From: Candidatus Nitrotoga sp. CP45
GTDB taxonomy: Bacteria > Pseudomonadota > Gammaproteobacteria > Burkholderiales > Gallionellaceae
Reading direction: 5' to 3'
Length of the DNA: 64,000 nt
Assembly (NCBI GenBank): GCA_945874105.1
Contig: CAMCFJ010000013.1
Location: 1 to 64,000 of the forward strand
The position numbers and the translations under genes were made by a program. The first letter of the stretch is position 1. The number at the start of each line of letters is the position of its first letter. This document shows, piece by piece, positions 28,601-36,896 of the stretch. The notes beneath the pieces were generated by a model that saw only the letters and a list, made by a program, of their open reading frames with translations, ran no database searches and was not told the DNA's origin.

Positions 28601-29192
28601 TTTTACCAGCCGTGGTCAGCACCGCCCACGCCGCGTAACGCATGGCAGTATCAAGTTTATCGATATTTTCTGCCTCGGCATCGAGCCAGCCGTTAACTTT
28701 ACGGGCAAAAAGCAATTCGCTCATTTCACTGGTGGTGTCGCCGAAAGCCTGCAACAAAACGGTTCTGAGGTCGTCGCCATCAAAAGCCGCAGCATCCGCC
28801 GCCTTATATTTCTGTACTGCCTTACGCTGCACAAAAATCCGTTTGCAGTGAAACAGCGGAGCCAGCTCATGGTGTCGTTCTGCCAACTCGCGTAGCGCAA
28901 TCTGAATATCGAATAATTGACCCAGAAAATCTTCCAGATACGGAGCCAGATTAATAATGAGCTGCGATTCTTCCAGATGCGTCATTTGGTCCGGTGCATT
29001 ACGCGCCGCCGCCAACCTTTCCGCCAGCAATGGTTCGCTTTCAGCAAGTTCGGCCAGGAAACAAGCGTCGATGTGGGGTAACCCATCGCAGCTATAGAGA
29101 TCTTCAAATTTCATTCCGAATCCCAGTTTCAAAACTGGGGGTGGAGCGACTCCACTATCAGTACTACGTTGCTGAGAATTCAAGCTTTCCAT
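25614..29192 (-). CDS. NfnAB-like fused flavoprotein (GltD-like module plus PyrK/FNR-like module)
   Basis: A 1192-residue cytoplasmic redox protein. Residues 1-280 match nothing I know. A cysteine-rich region follows (CIWCHEQGKDSC; later CAATGHRICNDCMKSC), as in the Fe-S entry of GltD/NfnB. The GltD-like oxidoreductase has its FAD site in RVLVVGMGPAGFTLAHHLMN and a second dinucleotide site in LPVVVIGGGLTAIDTATESL. From about residue 890 a ferredoxin-reductase-like module follows (FQPGQFYRLQNYE; GEIVLLAGGGLGNAVLFSIG), ending in a 2Fe-2S cysteine set (CMMKEICGQC plus a later Cys), as in PyrK/NfnA. NfnAB couples NADH, NADPH and ferredoxin. Here both halves are fused and lie upstream of pntAa-pntAb-pntB. 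The ATG at 29192 has GGAG 10 bases upstream. Confidence 0.75.
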   Translation of the reverse strand: MESLNSQQRSTDSGVAPPPVLKLGFGMKFEDLYSCDGLPHIDACFLAELAESEPLLAERLAAARNAPDQMTHLEESQLIINLAPYLEDFLGQLFDIQIALRELAERHHELAPLFHCKRIFVQRKAVQKYKAADAAAFDGDDLRTVLLQAFGDTTSEMSELLFARKVNGWLDAEAENIDKLDTAMRYAAWAVLTTAGKKRHGQGVLFKIPAKLDLQRLVPIIPVENVSYTAHRLADSHLRHREGFALTDKGTDLAGALGEANYCIWCHEQGKDSCSVGMREKAGVDGAPPPFKKSTFGIPLAGCPVDEKISEFHQVKASGLALGALAVIVVDNPMCAATGHRICNDCMKSCIYQKQESVNIPQAETRSLKDVLELPWGFEIYSLLTRWNPLNIRRPYPRAASGKRVLVVGMGPAGFTLAHHLMNDGHIVAGVDGLKIEPLPGDLSGVDAGGNRVAFSPIYDASTLKEPLDNRIMAGFGGVAEYGITVRWDKNFLKIIRLLLERRAQFALFGGVRFGGTITAESAFELGFDHIALAAGAGRPTLLDIPNGMACGVRTASDFLMALQLTGAAKPDSIANMQVRLPVVVIGGGLTAIDTATESLAYYPVQVEKFLCRYETLVAEKGEAALRSMWSAAEAIIGDEFLSHARAIRAERATASVEGRNPNILQLIKSWGGVTLAYRKRLIDSPSYTLNHEEVEKALEEGIYFAEGLTPVRVEVDANGDATAMVVMNQVLDAEGAWQKAGQIHLPARTIFVAAGTQPNTVLAREFPEQFKLDGRYFQACDEQGRPVRPERSNAKPAKAQVLQYKYHDGRFVSFFGDLHPSYSGNVVKAMGSAKQGYPVLSKVLSQLAAAAKVNNQEFLARLGNDLRATIHKVVRLTPNIVEVIVKAPAAARSFQPGQFYRLQNYETHAAQVEGTRMVMEGLALTGAWVDAEQGLLSTIVLEMGGSSQLCAELKPGESVVLMGPTGTPTEIAPGEIVLLAGGGLGNAVLFSIGKAFRSAGSKVLYFAGYKKMIDRYKVEDIEMAADVVIWCSDEAPGFIPDRPQDRTYVGNIVQAIKAYASGELGQPGIAVNQVDRIIAIGSDRMMAAVAAARHGELKPYMKPDHHAFGSINSPMQCMMKEICGQCIQEHFDIATGEKTYVFSCFNQDQRLDCVNFPGLNARLKQNTVQEKLTAQWIAHCLERDGTVTSTS

Positions 29193-29318
29193 GCAGTGCA
29201 AACTCCTAAGTTTATCATGCGCTGTGAATTTAAAACCGGGATGTCATACACCCAACTGCAAGCCGGATATCTTGCTTACATACGGGCAAAAATTCTGCGC
29301 TCCAGACCCTAACATATT

Positions 29319-29339
29319 AAAAAACCCGGCTATACCGGG
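29319..29339 (-). terminator. Minus-strand hairpin with T-run upstream of the flavoprotein gene
   Basis: CCCGG (29325-29329) and CCGGG (29335-29339) pair around a five-base loop; on the minus strand six T follow. It lies 127 bases upstream of the flavoprotein start and 105 bases from mutL. It could stop antisense transcription from mutL or act as a leader attenuator. Confidence 0.45.
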
Positions 29340-29444
29340 CAATAAAAATTTTATTAACTTGGGATTATACGATTTTATCTCCGCCACCGCACTGCCATAG
29401 CATGAAAAAGTTATAATTCGGCACCCGCAACCTGAATCATTTAT

Positions 29445-31271
29445 ATGTCCACCATACAACTCTTACCTGATCTGCTCATCAACCAAATCGCCGCTGGCGA
29501 AGTTATCGAACGTCCAGCTGCCGCGCTTAAGGAAATGCTGGAAAACAGCCTGGATGCAGGTGCCACCGACATAATCGTGCAACTGGAAGGCGGCGGCGTG
29601 AAGTTGCTGCGTGTGCGCGACAATGGCAGTGGCATCGCGCCAGAAGAGTTGACGCTCGCCCTGATGCGCCATGCGACCAGCAAAATTGCCTCACTTGCCG
29701 ACTTGCAGCGCGTCGCCAGCATGGGCTTTCGCGGCGAAGCTTTGGCCAGCATGGCGGCAGTGGCGCAGGTAACGCTTACCAGCCGCCAGACGGAAGGCCC
29801 GCATGCCTGGCAGATTCAATCCGGGGATGGCACGCAGAGCGAGGTTATTCCTGCAGCACACACCCAAGGCACCAGCGTGGAAATTCGAGAGCTGTATTTC
29901 AACACCCCGGCGCGGCGCAAATTTCTCAAGTCCGAAGCCACCGAGCTCGCTTATTGTGAGGAAACCTTCAAGCGCATCGCACTGTCTCGCCCGGATGTTG
30001 CATTCAGCCTGCAGCACCACAACCGCATGATGTGGCAATTACCCACGCTACCGCGCTCAGACCATGCAGATGCATTGCCAAAACGCATCGAAGCCATACT
30101 AGGCAAAGAATTCGCGCAGAGCGCGGTGCTTATCTCACGCAAAGCTGCCGGATTGCATTTATACGGCATGGCTTCTCTGCCCGCTTATTCGAAAGCATCA
30201 CGCGATGCTCAATATTTTTTTGTGAATGGACGTTTTATCCGCGACAAGATTGTCGCCCACGCCATCCGACAAGCCTATCAGGATATTCTTCATCACCAGC
30301 GCCATCCCGCCTTTGCGCTGTTTCTCGATATGCCGCCAGAATTGGTAGATGTAAATGTGCATCCGGCCAAGAGCGAAGTCCGCTTTCGTGAGAGCCAGGC
30401 CATTCATCAATTCGTGTTCCATACGCTGCAACAAGTGTTGAGCACGCCCGTGGCTTTGGCAGAAAATGCGTCCGACTTATCGAATCGACTAGCCCAGGTT
30501 TCATCCGTGCAACGAACCATGTCGATGCAGCAGCCTATGCAATTGCACATGGCATCACAGCCGCTGGCTTTTTACGATGCTCTTTTTGGAAAGAAAGAAA
30601 TCAGAGAAGGCGATGAGGAAAAGTTCAATGACGCGCCTTTTTCAAACACTCAATCTCACTCTCAATCTTCCCCATCGGAAACTGAAATTCCACCACTCGG
30701 CTTTGCCCTGGCACAGCTGGCCGGTATCTACATACTGTCGCAAAACGTACATGGGCTGGTGGTGGTGGACATGCACGCCGCCCACGAGCGTATCGTATAT
30801 GAAAGACTTAAAACAGCACTTGACCGGCAACAAATCCCCATGCAACCGCTACTAATCCCAGTGTGCTTTGCGGCCGAAGCATTGGACATTGCCACAGCCG
30901 AAGAAGAACACGCCGCCATGGCCCAACTCGGTTTTGATATCGCTCCCTTGTCGCCGACAACTCTGGCAGTGCGGGCCATGCCTGCCATGCTTAAACAAAC
31001 TCATGCCGAAGCTGCCGCGCGTGATGTATTGCACGAAATGCGTGAATACGGAGCCACTCGAGTGCTGACCGAACGACGCAACGAACTGCTGTCCACGCTG
31101 GCCTGCCATTCTGCAGTGCGCGCCAATCAAATTCTGACCGTGCCTGAGATGAATAATATCCTGCGTGAGATGGAACGTACGGAACGCTCCGGCCAGTGCA
31201 ATCATGGTCGTCCGACGTGGTTTCAAATGAGTATTGCAGAATTGGATACGCTGTTCATGCGGGGAAAATGA
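29445..31271 (+). CDS. mutL: DNA mismatch repair protein MutL
   Basis: A 608-residue GHKL ATPase that links MutS mismatch recognition to downstream repair. The N-terminus is classical: [20 protein letters not shown], then [16 protein letters not shown] and TSKI, GFRGEAL in [14 protein letters not shown], and [11 protein letters not shown] variable, serine- and glutamine-rich linker (about 350-420) leads to the dimerisation domain. [19 protein letters not shown] and [11 protein letters not shown] are the C-terminal motifs. There is no clear DQHA(X)2E(X)4E nuclease motif: the corresponding segment reads [16 protein letters not shown], which retains H and E residues and merits comparison with endonuclease-type MutL. 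The gene overlaps miaA by four bases. Confidence 0.93.
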   Translation: MSTIQLLPDLLINQIAAGEVIERPAAALKEMLENSLDAGATDIIVQLEGGGVKLLRVRDNGSGIAPEELTLALMRHATSKIASLADLQRVASMGFRGEALASMAAVAQVTLTSRQTEGPHAWQIQSGDGTQSEVIPAAHTQGTSVEIRELYFNTPARRKFLKSEATELAYCEETFKRIALSRPDVAFSLQHHNRMMWQLPTLPRSDHADALPKRIEAILGKEFAQSAVLISRKAAGLHLYGMASLPAYSKASRDAQYFFVNGRFIRDKIVAHAIRQAYQDILHHQRHPAFALFLDMPPELVDVNVHPAKSEVRFRESQAIHQFVFHTLQQVLSTPVALAENASDLSNRLAQVSSVQRTMSMQQPMQLHMASQPLAFYDALFGKKEIREGDEEKFNDAPFSNTQSHSQSSPSETEIPPLGFALAQLAGIYILSQNVHGLVVVDMHAAHERIVYERLKTALDRQQIPMQPLLIPVCFAAEALDIATAEEEHAAMAQLGFDIAPLSPTTLAVRAMPAMLKQTHAEAAARDVLHEMREYGATRVLTERRNELLSTLACHSAVRANQILTVPEMNNILREMERTERSGQCNHGRPTWFQMSIAELDTLFMRGK

Positions 31272-32218
31272 ACACACTGCCTCCCGCTATTTTCCTTATG
31301 GGCCCTACCGCCAGCGGAAAAACCCAGGTGGCTGTTGAACTGGCACAGCAGCTGCCGGTAGAAATCATTAGCGTTGATTCCGCGCTGGTGTATCGGGATA
31401 TGAATATCGGCACTGCCAAACCCGAGGCTGCCATCCTCGCTCGTGCGCCGCACCACCTGATCGACATACTTGACCCAACCGATGTCTATTCTGCCGCCGC
31501 TTTTCGCCATGACGCACTGCGCCTGATGAATGACATCACCCAGCGCGGACGCATTCCTTTGCTGGTGGGCGGCACCATGTTGTATTTCCGCGCCTTGCGC
31601 TTTGGTCTGAATGAGCTACCGCAGGCCGACTCCAACGTGCGTGCCGCTTTGGACGAACAATCCGTGCGGATCGGTTGGCCGGGACTTCATGCCGAATTGG
31701 CCCAGGTAGACCCGGAAACGGCTGCACTGCTAAAGCCAAACGATGCGCAGCGTATCCAGCGTGCGCTGGAAGTTTATCAACTCTCCGGACAGCCGATGTC
31801 CGCGCTGTTCAAGCAGCAAAACAAATATCCGCTGCCTTATGACGTCATGCAGATTGCGCTCATTCCGAGTGATCGCAGCAAGCTGCATGCACGTATCGCC
31901 ACGCGATTTGCTGCCATGCTTGAGCTTGGCTTGATGGAGGAATTGCTTGCACTTAAAGAAAAATATTCGTTGCATCCCGACCTGCCCTCCATGCGCTGCG
32001 TAGGCTATCGTCAAGCATGGCAATTTCTCGCCGGAGAAATAAATGAAACAGAGCTATTGGACAAAGGCATCTTCGCCACGCGCCAACTAGCTAAGCGCCA
32101 GCTTACCTGGCTGCGTGGCATGACTGAAATCATCGAATTTGATTGCTTGGCCCACAATCTTGCGCAGCAAGTACTTGCCGCCGTGCGTCAGCACCACAAT
32201 ATCCGACCTACAGAGTGA
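31268..32218 (+). CDS. miaA: tRNA dimethylallyltransferase MiaA
   Basis: A 316-residue enzyme that adds a dimethylallyl group to A37 of tRNAs reading U-starting codons. The P-loop is [39 protein letters not shown] holds the catalytic Asp-Ser region; [18 protein letters not shown] and [14 protein letters not shown] follow; RCVGYRQAW and [17 protein letters not shown] are the C-terminal motifs. The ATG at 31268 overlaps the mutL TGA (ATGA), the usual mutL-miaA coupling. The frame extends upstream inside mutL, so the longer version was rejected. Confidence 0.95.
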   Translation: MNTLPPAIFLMGPTASGKTQVAVELAQQLPVEIISVDSALVYRDMNIGTAKPEAAILARAPHHLIDILDPTDVYSAAAFRHDALRLMNDITQRGRIPLLVGGTMLYFRALRFGLNELPQADSNVRAALDEQSVRIGWPGLHAELAQVDPETAALLKPNDAQRIQRALEVYQLSGQPMSALFKQQNKYPLPYDVMQIALIPSDRSKLHARIATRFAAMLELGLMEELLALKEKYSLHPDLPSMRCVGYRQAWQFLAGEINETELLDKGIFATRQLAKRQLTWLRGMTEIIEFDCLAHNLAQQVLAAVRQHHNIRPTE

Positions 32219-32275
32219 GTGAAGGATTTTGCATTGAAAAAATCAGGGACGTGGCTTGTCAGGTGTGTATAGGTC

Positions 32276-33094
32276 TTACCCTTGCACACCGATCATAACC
32301 TTCACTTCTTCCGGGTGCATGTGCAAGAGTTTGCCGATGTCAGTATAGTCATCGGGCAGAGCCGCATCGGCCCAGCCATTGGCAGAATGGCGCGCAAGAT
32401 TGACGGCGAGCAAGACATTACGCACGCGCTGTTGATCGGCACACTTGACATCCATCAGTGCGATCAGCAGCTTGGGTAGTGACCATTTGAGTGCCAATGC
32501 AGATTGCAAATGAAACAATGTAAAGCCCAACACCTGTTCCTGCGCATCATTGCTGCGCAATGTTTTATCCTGTTGCTGCATGGCACGGATTTTCAGCATA
32601 TCTACCGGCGCAAAACACCACATTAGCAGCTCGGCAATATCGAATAGCAACGCAGCCATCCGTACTTCCTCAAAATGCATGTCATACAAACGTACCGCCC
32701 AATCCACAGCGAAAGTGGACGCGCGGTTTGAACGGTGTATCACTCGCAATAAACAGCTCAAGGCATCCATCTGCCCGCTTAGCACTGTTTCCGCCAGCGG
32801 TTCTGCCGGCACTTTTTGATAAAACATATCGAGACCCAACATCATTAATGCTTGATCTACCTCCATCACCTCATGCTGTTGACTGGCATGTTTTTGCTGT
32901 TGCAAATGACGTAGCAGCTTGACGGTCATCATTGGATCGCCTCTGATGACCGAGGCAACACCCCGCGCACTAAGGGTTTGCTCATGTTGGCGCATTGCCG
33001 ACAAATTGCGTGCGGTTTGTTTCAATACCGGAATATCAACTTGGCTGAGGAAATATACCCACTCAGCCAGCCCCAACGTTTTCTGATTTTGCAT
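32276..33094 (-). CDS. HDOD-domain protein
   Basis: A 272-residue all-helical protein of the HDOD group, relatives of the HD superfamily that lack the metal-binding HD residues and act in signalling. QVDIPVLKQTARNLSAMRQH, ASVIRGDPMMTVKLLRHLQQ and EVDQALMMLGLDMFYQKV match the HDOD pattern; the region DWAVRLYDMHFEEVRMAALL corresponds to the second half. No output domain is present. It is alone on the minus strand, convergent with miaA (57 bases). Its target is unknown. Confidence 0.75.
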   Translation of the reverse strand: MQNQKTLGLAEWVYFLSQVDIPVLKQTARNLSAMRQHEQTLSARGVASVIRGDPMMTVKLLRHLQQQKHASQQHEVMEVDQALMMLGLDMFYQKVPAEPLAETVLSGQMDALSCLLRVIHRSNRASTFAVDWAVRLYDMHFEEVRMAALLFDIAELLMWCFAPVDMLKIRAMQQQDKTLRSNDAQEQVLGFTLFHLQSALALKWSLPKLLIALMDVKCADQQRVRNVLLAVNLARHSANGWADAALPDDYTDIGKLLHMHPEEVKVMIGVQG

Positions 33095-33229
33095 AACGCC
33101 TCCTTACCTTCACTAACCCATCGGATATCTCGACATCCCAGAGGAAATCTTTAGGAATCAGCGATGCCAATCCGGGCGGATTCAAAAATCAACCACAATA
33201 GTTAATCTCGGGTAATGACATCGTAAGGC

Positions 33230-33384
33230 TGGTATCGTAAATCGTAAATAACGAGGCATATTGTTTAGTAATTACCCTCTCCCTAACCCTCTCCTGTAAA
33301 CGGGAGAGGGGACAATCACCCTCTCTCCCGCTTGCGGGAGAGAGTTGGAGAGAGGGTTTTCGCAATTAACAAGTCGTGACACTA
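33230..33384. repeat. MITE-like element copy 2
   Basis: A 155-bp version of the element at 6595-6814. It shares AAATCGTAAATAACGA at the left, the GC-rich double hairpin core (33275-33358, with one change in a loop) and CGCAATTAAC at the right. The terminal repeats are imperfect here (TGGTATCGT against TAGTGTCAC). It lacks the extra arms found in copy 1. Its right end again supplies the TAG stop codon of the adjoining leftward gene. Confidence 0.75.
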
Positions 33385-34110
33385 GCGATCAAGGTCGCCC
33401 ACCCGCACCTCCACCTGCGTGTTCAGCACCCATCCAGACCGCTCATCGCTGGTCTGCACATGTAGCCAGTCACCCAGATAGGCGTGAGCAGTTAGCGCGG
33501 AATCTTTTTTTAATGCCGCGAGCTTAACGGCACTGCCGAAAGGCTCTCGGCGCAGATTGATGTTGTTCTTGGCGCGTAACGGAATGGGGACATTGAAAGG
33601 TACCATCGCAGGGCGTGAATCTGCCGCCTTGCGAGTGCGGCTATCCCTCAGCATTTCGATAAATTCGTGTGTCTGCGCGGCGTGGTCCATGGCTGTGCCG
33701 TAGTTTCCTTTGGCGTAGGACGCCGCAGCAGCATCAAGGAGACGTTGTGCCTGCAGTGTTTGTTCAAGCGCTGTGATCGGGGATAACTTTAAACTTGCCA
33801 TAGCCACTTCTGCTTCCGCGATAGACGAGGCAGCACCGGGCTGTGTGGCTAGCCGCCGTAACCTCACCTGATCGCGGGTAACTTGACTGGTAGTTTCCTG
33901 TAACGCCTTGGCCTGCTCCTGCTGACGAGCGTTCAGATTTCGGATCAACACTTCTTTTTCCGTCAACTGCTGCTGCAGACGTTCGATTTCACGCTGCTGA
34001 CCTTCGCAAGGATCGTGCGGCGGGATTGGGGCTGCAACCGGAACAGGTTTCAGGAGGGAGCACCCCGTAATGTTCAAAACTGACAGAGCTATAACTGTTC
34101 CGCATAGCAT
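33382..34110 (-). CDS. Lipoprotein with coiled coil and C-terminal SH3-like domain
   Basis: About 242 residues from the ATG at 34110 (the frame is open to 34218). A signal peptide ending in a lipobox (VIALSVLNITGC) is followed by a proline-rich stretch and a coiled coil of about 60 residues rich in Gln and Glu (GQQREIERLQQQLTEKEVLI). A helical segment with AAASYAKGNYGTAMDHAAQT resembles a TPR. The C-terminal 60 residues (NNINLRREPFGSAVKLAALK; SDERSGWVLNTQVEVRVG) look like a bacterial SH3 domain, which binds peptidoglycan or protein. The shorter start is preferred because it gives a normal signal peptide. The stop codon is part of the repeat at 33230-33384. Confidence 0.7.
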   Translation of the reverse strand: MLCGTVIALSVLNITGCSLLKPVPVAAPIPPHDPCEGQQREIERLQQQLTEKEVLIRNLNARQQEQAKALQETTSQVTRDQVRLRRLATQPGAASSIAEAEVAMASLKLSPITALEQTLQAQRLLDAAAASYAKGNYGTAMDHAAQTHEFIEMLRDSRTRKAADSRPAMVPFNVPIPLRAKNNINLRREPFGSAVKLAALKKDSALTAHAYLGDWLHVQTSDERSGWVLNTQVEVRVGDLDR

Positions 34111-34313
34111 TCGTCCCGCCCAAATCTTGAGCAAGCCACATAGTTTGTCTGATTTTGCCCACGATATTGCCACGTCATCACCCGCTATAGTTATGGCACA
34201 TACCGTACCACACCGCACATTATCGTGCGGCCCAAATTACTTATCTCAATGAAGATCCAAAATTTGCTAACCTGAAGCTCGCTCAAACATGACCTGTACG
34301 GGCTTAAGTTTTA

Positions 34314-35018
34314 TTACGCTAACTTATTGAATAAACCCTGATCGGGCGCAGATTTTGTCAAAGCTGCTTCCCGGATAATGCGGTTTATTTCATCCCGCAT
34401 TGTCCGGTAATTCAGATAGTCGATGGGAATGGGAAAGATGGCATTATTGTGCACAAGCCGCAGAGATGGATAGGCATAAGCACCGAGCTGCTGAGATTGG
34501 CGAATCTCATGTTGCAGACCATCATCTAATTCCGGACTGATCAAATCCCGGCTAAATACCGCCACATCAAGTCCAATCTCTTGCGCACATCCTTGCAGCG
34601 TTTCCGGCAAGGATGGATTCAATGCTTTTTGATAATAGGCCCTATGAATGGCTCGCACCATTTCCGGTTCTGCATGTTGCTTTCTGGCAGCCAGAACGGC
34701 GCGGCAAGCCGGATAGGTTGAACGAATGGGCGTATTACGTGACCAGAAATCATAATTAAACGTTACGCCGGGCACTGTCTGCTCAATCCGCTGCCAGATC
34801 TGCTGAATGGTATGCCGCATACTCAGCGACATGGGTTCTGTCGTATCGGGCGCCAGTCCACCTGCTAAATAAATAATCGCAATATCCTCAGACAATTCGG
34901 CTTGCAGTGCAGCCCAGCTCCGACTAAACGCATAGCACCAACTGCACATCGGGTCGTGAATATAATAAAGACGGATTATGGGAAAAGAGGGGTTACCTGA
35001 TTGGATAATTTTTCCCAT
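34314..35018 (-). CDS. DsbA-family (FrnE-like) thiol oxidoreductase
   Basis: A 234-residue thioredoxin-fold protein without a signal peptide. The redox motif CSWC lies in RLYYIHDPMCSWCYAFSRSW near residue 25, and the helical insertion of the DsbA family follows. The cis-proline loop is in AYAYPSLRLVHN. The lack of a signal sequence points to a cytoplasmic DsbA/FrnE-like protein; such proteins occur in oxidative-stress responses and 2-hydroxychromene-2-carboxylate isomerase relatives. It is monocistronic, 82 bases after the PPK2 gene on the same strand. Confidence 0.8.
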   Translation of the reverse strand: MGKIIQSGNPSFPIIRLYYIHDPMCSWCYAFSRSWAALQAELSEDIAIIYLAGGLAPDTTEPMSLSMRHTIQQIWQRIEQTVPGVTFNYDFWSRNTPIRSTYPACRAVLAARKQHAEPEMVRAIHRAYYQKALNPSLPETLQGCAQEIGLDVAVFSRDLISPELDDGLQHEIRQSQQLGAYAYPSLRLVHNNAIFPIPIDYLNYRTMRDEINRIIREAALTKSAPDQGLFNKLA

Positions 35019-35100
35019 TGCTTGAGTGGAATCCTTGCGGTTTGATATGTGCTGACAGCCATGAGTCTATCAGTTTTAGTTCTATATTTTTAAAGGCGAC

Positions 35101-35907
35101 CTATCGTGCCAGCGGATCTTTTTCAGGATAGATCGCATCGTATGTCGATACAATCTGCAGGTCAGGCAGGACTAGCCGCTCGGCTTTATCTGCGTAATCC
35201 AGCCGACTGAGTATGTCCTTGATGATGTTGAGTCGTGCCAATTTCTTGTCGTCGGCATGTACAATCGTCCAAGGGGATATGGGGTTGTGGGTTTGTGCCA
35301 GCATTTCATCGCGTGCCAGACTGTATTGTTTCCATTTTTTGAGCGCTTGGTTGTCAAGTGCGCTGATTTTCCATTGTGTAAGCGGATCCAATCTGCGCTT
35401 ATCCAAGCGTTTCTTCTGCTCGGGTTTGCTGATATCAAGGTAATACTTGAAGAGCTTAATGCCAGAGCAAACCAACATATGCTCGAACTTTGGCACTGAC
35501 TCAATGAATTCCTTATATTCGGCATCGCTACAAAACCCCATTACCCGCTCGACACCTGCCCGGTTGTACCAACTGCGGTTGAACAGTACGAGTTCCTGAG
35601 CTACAGGCAGATATGGAACATAACGTTGAAAGTACCACGAACTAATATCTCGATCAGATGGTTTACCAAGGGCTACGATCCGTGTTTCACGCGGACTTAA
35701 ATGCTGAACAATGCGCTTGATCGTGCCATCTTTGCCAGATGCATCCCGACCTTCAAAGATAATCAGTATTTTTTCGTTGTACTTTATGAAGTGTCGCTGC
35801 AGCTTAACAAGCTCAATCTGAAGTTTATGCAGACTATCCTCATAGGCTTTTTTGGATATCCCGGACGAAGCTTTACTCACATTTTTTTCATCGATTTCTT
35901 TGCTCAT
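35101..35907 (-). CDS. ppk2: Polyphosphate kinase 2
   Basis: A 268-residue PPK2-family enzyme that transfers phosphate between polyphosphate and nucleoside diphosphates. The Walker A loop is ILIIFEGRDASGKDGTIKRI; the Walker B region is VLFNRSWYNRAGVERVMGF; the lid holds KKRLDKRRLDPLTQWKIS. The length fits a single-domain class I PPK2. Preference for ADP or GDP cannot be told by eye. Upstream on the same strand lies the pgl remnant; no ppk1 or ppx is nearby. Confidence 0.92.
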   Translation of the reverse strand: MSKEIDEKNVSKASSGISKKAYEDSLHKLQIELVKLQRHFIKYNEKILIIFEGRDASGKDGTIKRIVQHLSPRETRIVALGKPSDRDISSWYFQRYVPYLPVAQELVLFNRSWYNRAGVERVMGFCSDAEYKEFIESVPKFEHMLVCSGIKLFKYYLDISKPEQKKRLDKRRLDPLTQWKISALDNQALKKWKQYSLARDEMLAQTHNPISPWTIVHADDKKLARLNIIKDILSRLDYADKAERLVLPDLQIVSTYDAIYPEKDPLAR

Positions 35908-35930
35908 GGCTGGGTACCTATTCAGAGACT

Positions 35931-36107
35931 CTAGACAGACAACGGCATCAGTAGCGCAGATTCTACCAACACATCAATACCTGCTGCTGGCGATATTGCG
36001 CGTACAGGAATATTTTTCCCGTTACGCCACGCAGCTACCGCTTCATGCTTGAACTCGCCGACGACCAGAAATATCATTTGCCGGGTATATCGAGTCTGAC
36101 TCTTAGG
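35931..36107 (-). pseudogene. 3' remnant of a 6-phosphogluconolactonase-like gene
   Basis: The minus-strand frame ending in the TAG at 35933-35931 reads RYTRQMIFLVVGEFKHEAVA, then AWRNGKNIPVRAISPAAGID and VLVESALL. This matches the end of many 6-phosphogluconolactonases (pattern VFLVTG-K-AV--W--G--IP and AAGVDVLV). The frame is closed by a stop about 59 codons upstream and the first 170 or so residues of the enzyme are absent, so this is a fragment. The identification rests on pattern recognition only. Confidence 0.4.
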
Positions 36108-36131
36108 TCAGTAGATTTTATGGGGCTGGCG

Positions 36132-36617
36132 TCAACTTTCGAATGCCGCACGAATTGCTTCCAGTCTCTTTCTGTTCGTTCCAAAATCATTCTTGCCCAG
36201 GCGTGACGCAGAGCGCATGTTAATAACGCCAGCCTGTTCATCGAGCGCGAATTCTACGTCATCGGTGAATTTCAATAGCCAGCTCCGGAATTCGGCGTAT
36301 AGATAAGTTGGCTCTACGGTAATCACTGTTGTGTTATTCATGCTGCGCACAATATTAGTCAGTTTGACAAAGGCGGTTTTGCCGTCACCTCGATATGTTA
36401 TCGGGGCAATGATGTGGTAGTCGCTGTGCGGGTGCAGTGCCGCTTGGCTGGAGATGCTATTGGATGACTCTACAAGTGGTGCTTTTAGCTTGCCATCACG
36501 AAGGCCAAGATCGATCGGTCGTTTCCCATTGAATAAGCCAGCCTGTCCTGCAACGATAGTGGCTATTGGGAGAATAACGAACAGTAAGATGACGATCTTA
36601 AAAATAATTTTGGTCAT
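36132..36617 (-). CDS. DUF1499 family protein
   Basis: A 161-residue protein with an N-terminal membrane helix or signal anchor (IVILLFVILPIATIVAGQAG). The rest follows the DUF1499 pattern: KRPIDLGLRDGKLKAPLVES, SNSISSQAALHPHSDYHIIA, then AEFRSWLLKFTDDVEFALDE and a C-terminal SRLGKNDFGTNRKRLEAIRA. The usual family cysteine (CPSSPNCVSS) is replaced here by VESSNSISS, so the pair of cysteines is missing. The function of the family is not established. It stands alone between the pgl and IS481 remnants. Confidence 0.8.
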   Translation of the reverse strand: MTKIIFKIVILLFVILPIATIVAGQAGLFNGKRPIDLGLRDGKLKAPLVESSNSISSQAALHPHSDYHIIAPITYRGDGKTAFVKLTNIVRSMNNTTVITVEPTYLYAEFRSWLLKFTDDVEFALDEQAGVINMRSASRLGKNDFGTNRKRLEAIRAAFES

Positions 36618-36689
36618 AAAGTAGTCTATGTATGGTGTTTAGCTCAGCCCTGATCTGACAGTTACCGAATTTTTCGGGTGTCTGTCAGA

Positions 36690-36840
36690 TTAAATTGGGT
36701 TTAGATTTTTTCCACTCCAAACCGGTTTCCCACAGAGTAACGTTTCCAACGGCGTTCTGCCATTACAAACCTTGCCCTGATGAGTTTTTTTATTATCGTA
36801 ATAATTGAACCATTCAAGTTGAACTTTTAACTTTACAACA
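36690..36840 (-). pseudogene. 3' remnant of an IS481-type transposase
   Basis: The minus strand reads VKLKVQLEWFNYYDNKKTHQ, then GKVCNGRTPLETLLCGKPVW and KNLNPI followed by TAA at 36692-36690. IS481 transposases end with YN-ERTHQGKMC-GRTP--TL-DGK, so this is the last 45 or so codons of one. Beyond the stop, CTGACAG and CTGTCAG arms (about 36657-36688) resemble an IS end. The catalytic core is absent, so the copy is dead. The sequence to 36896 carries nothing else I can name. Confidence 0.6.
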
Positions 36841-36896
36841 GCTGAACGCATACTCTGTGCTATGTTACTGTGTGAAATTGGTTCTGATTCAACTGG

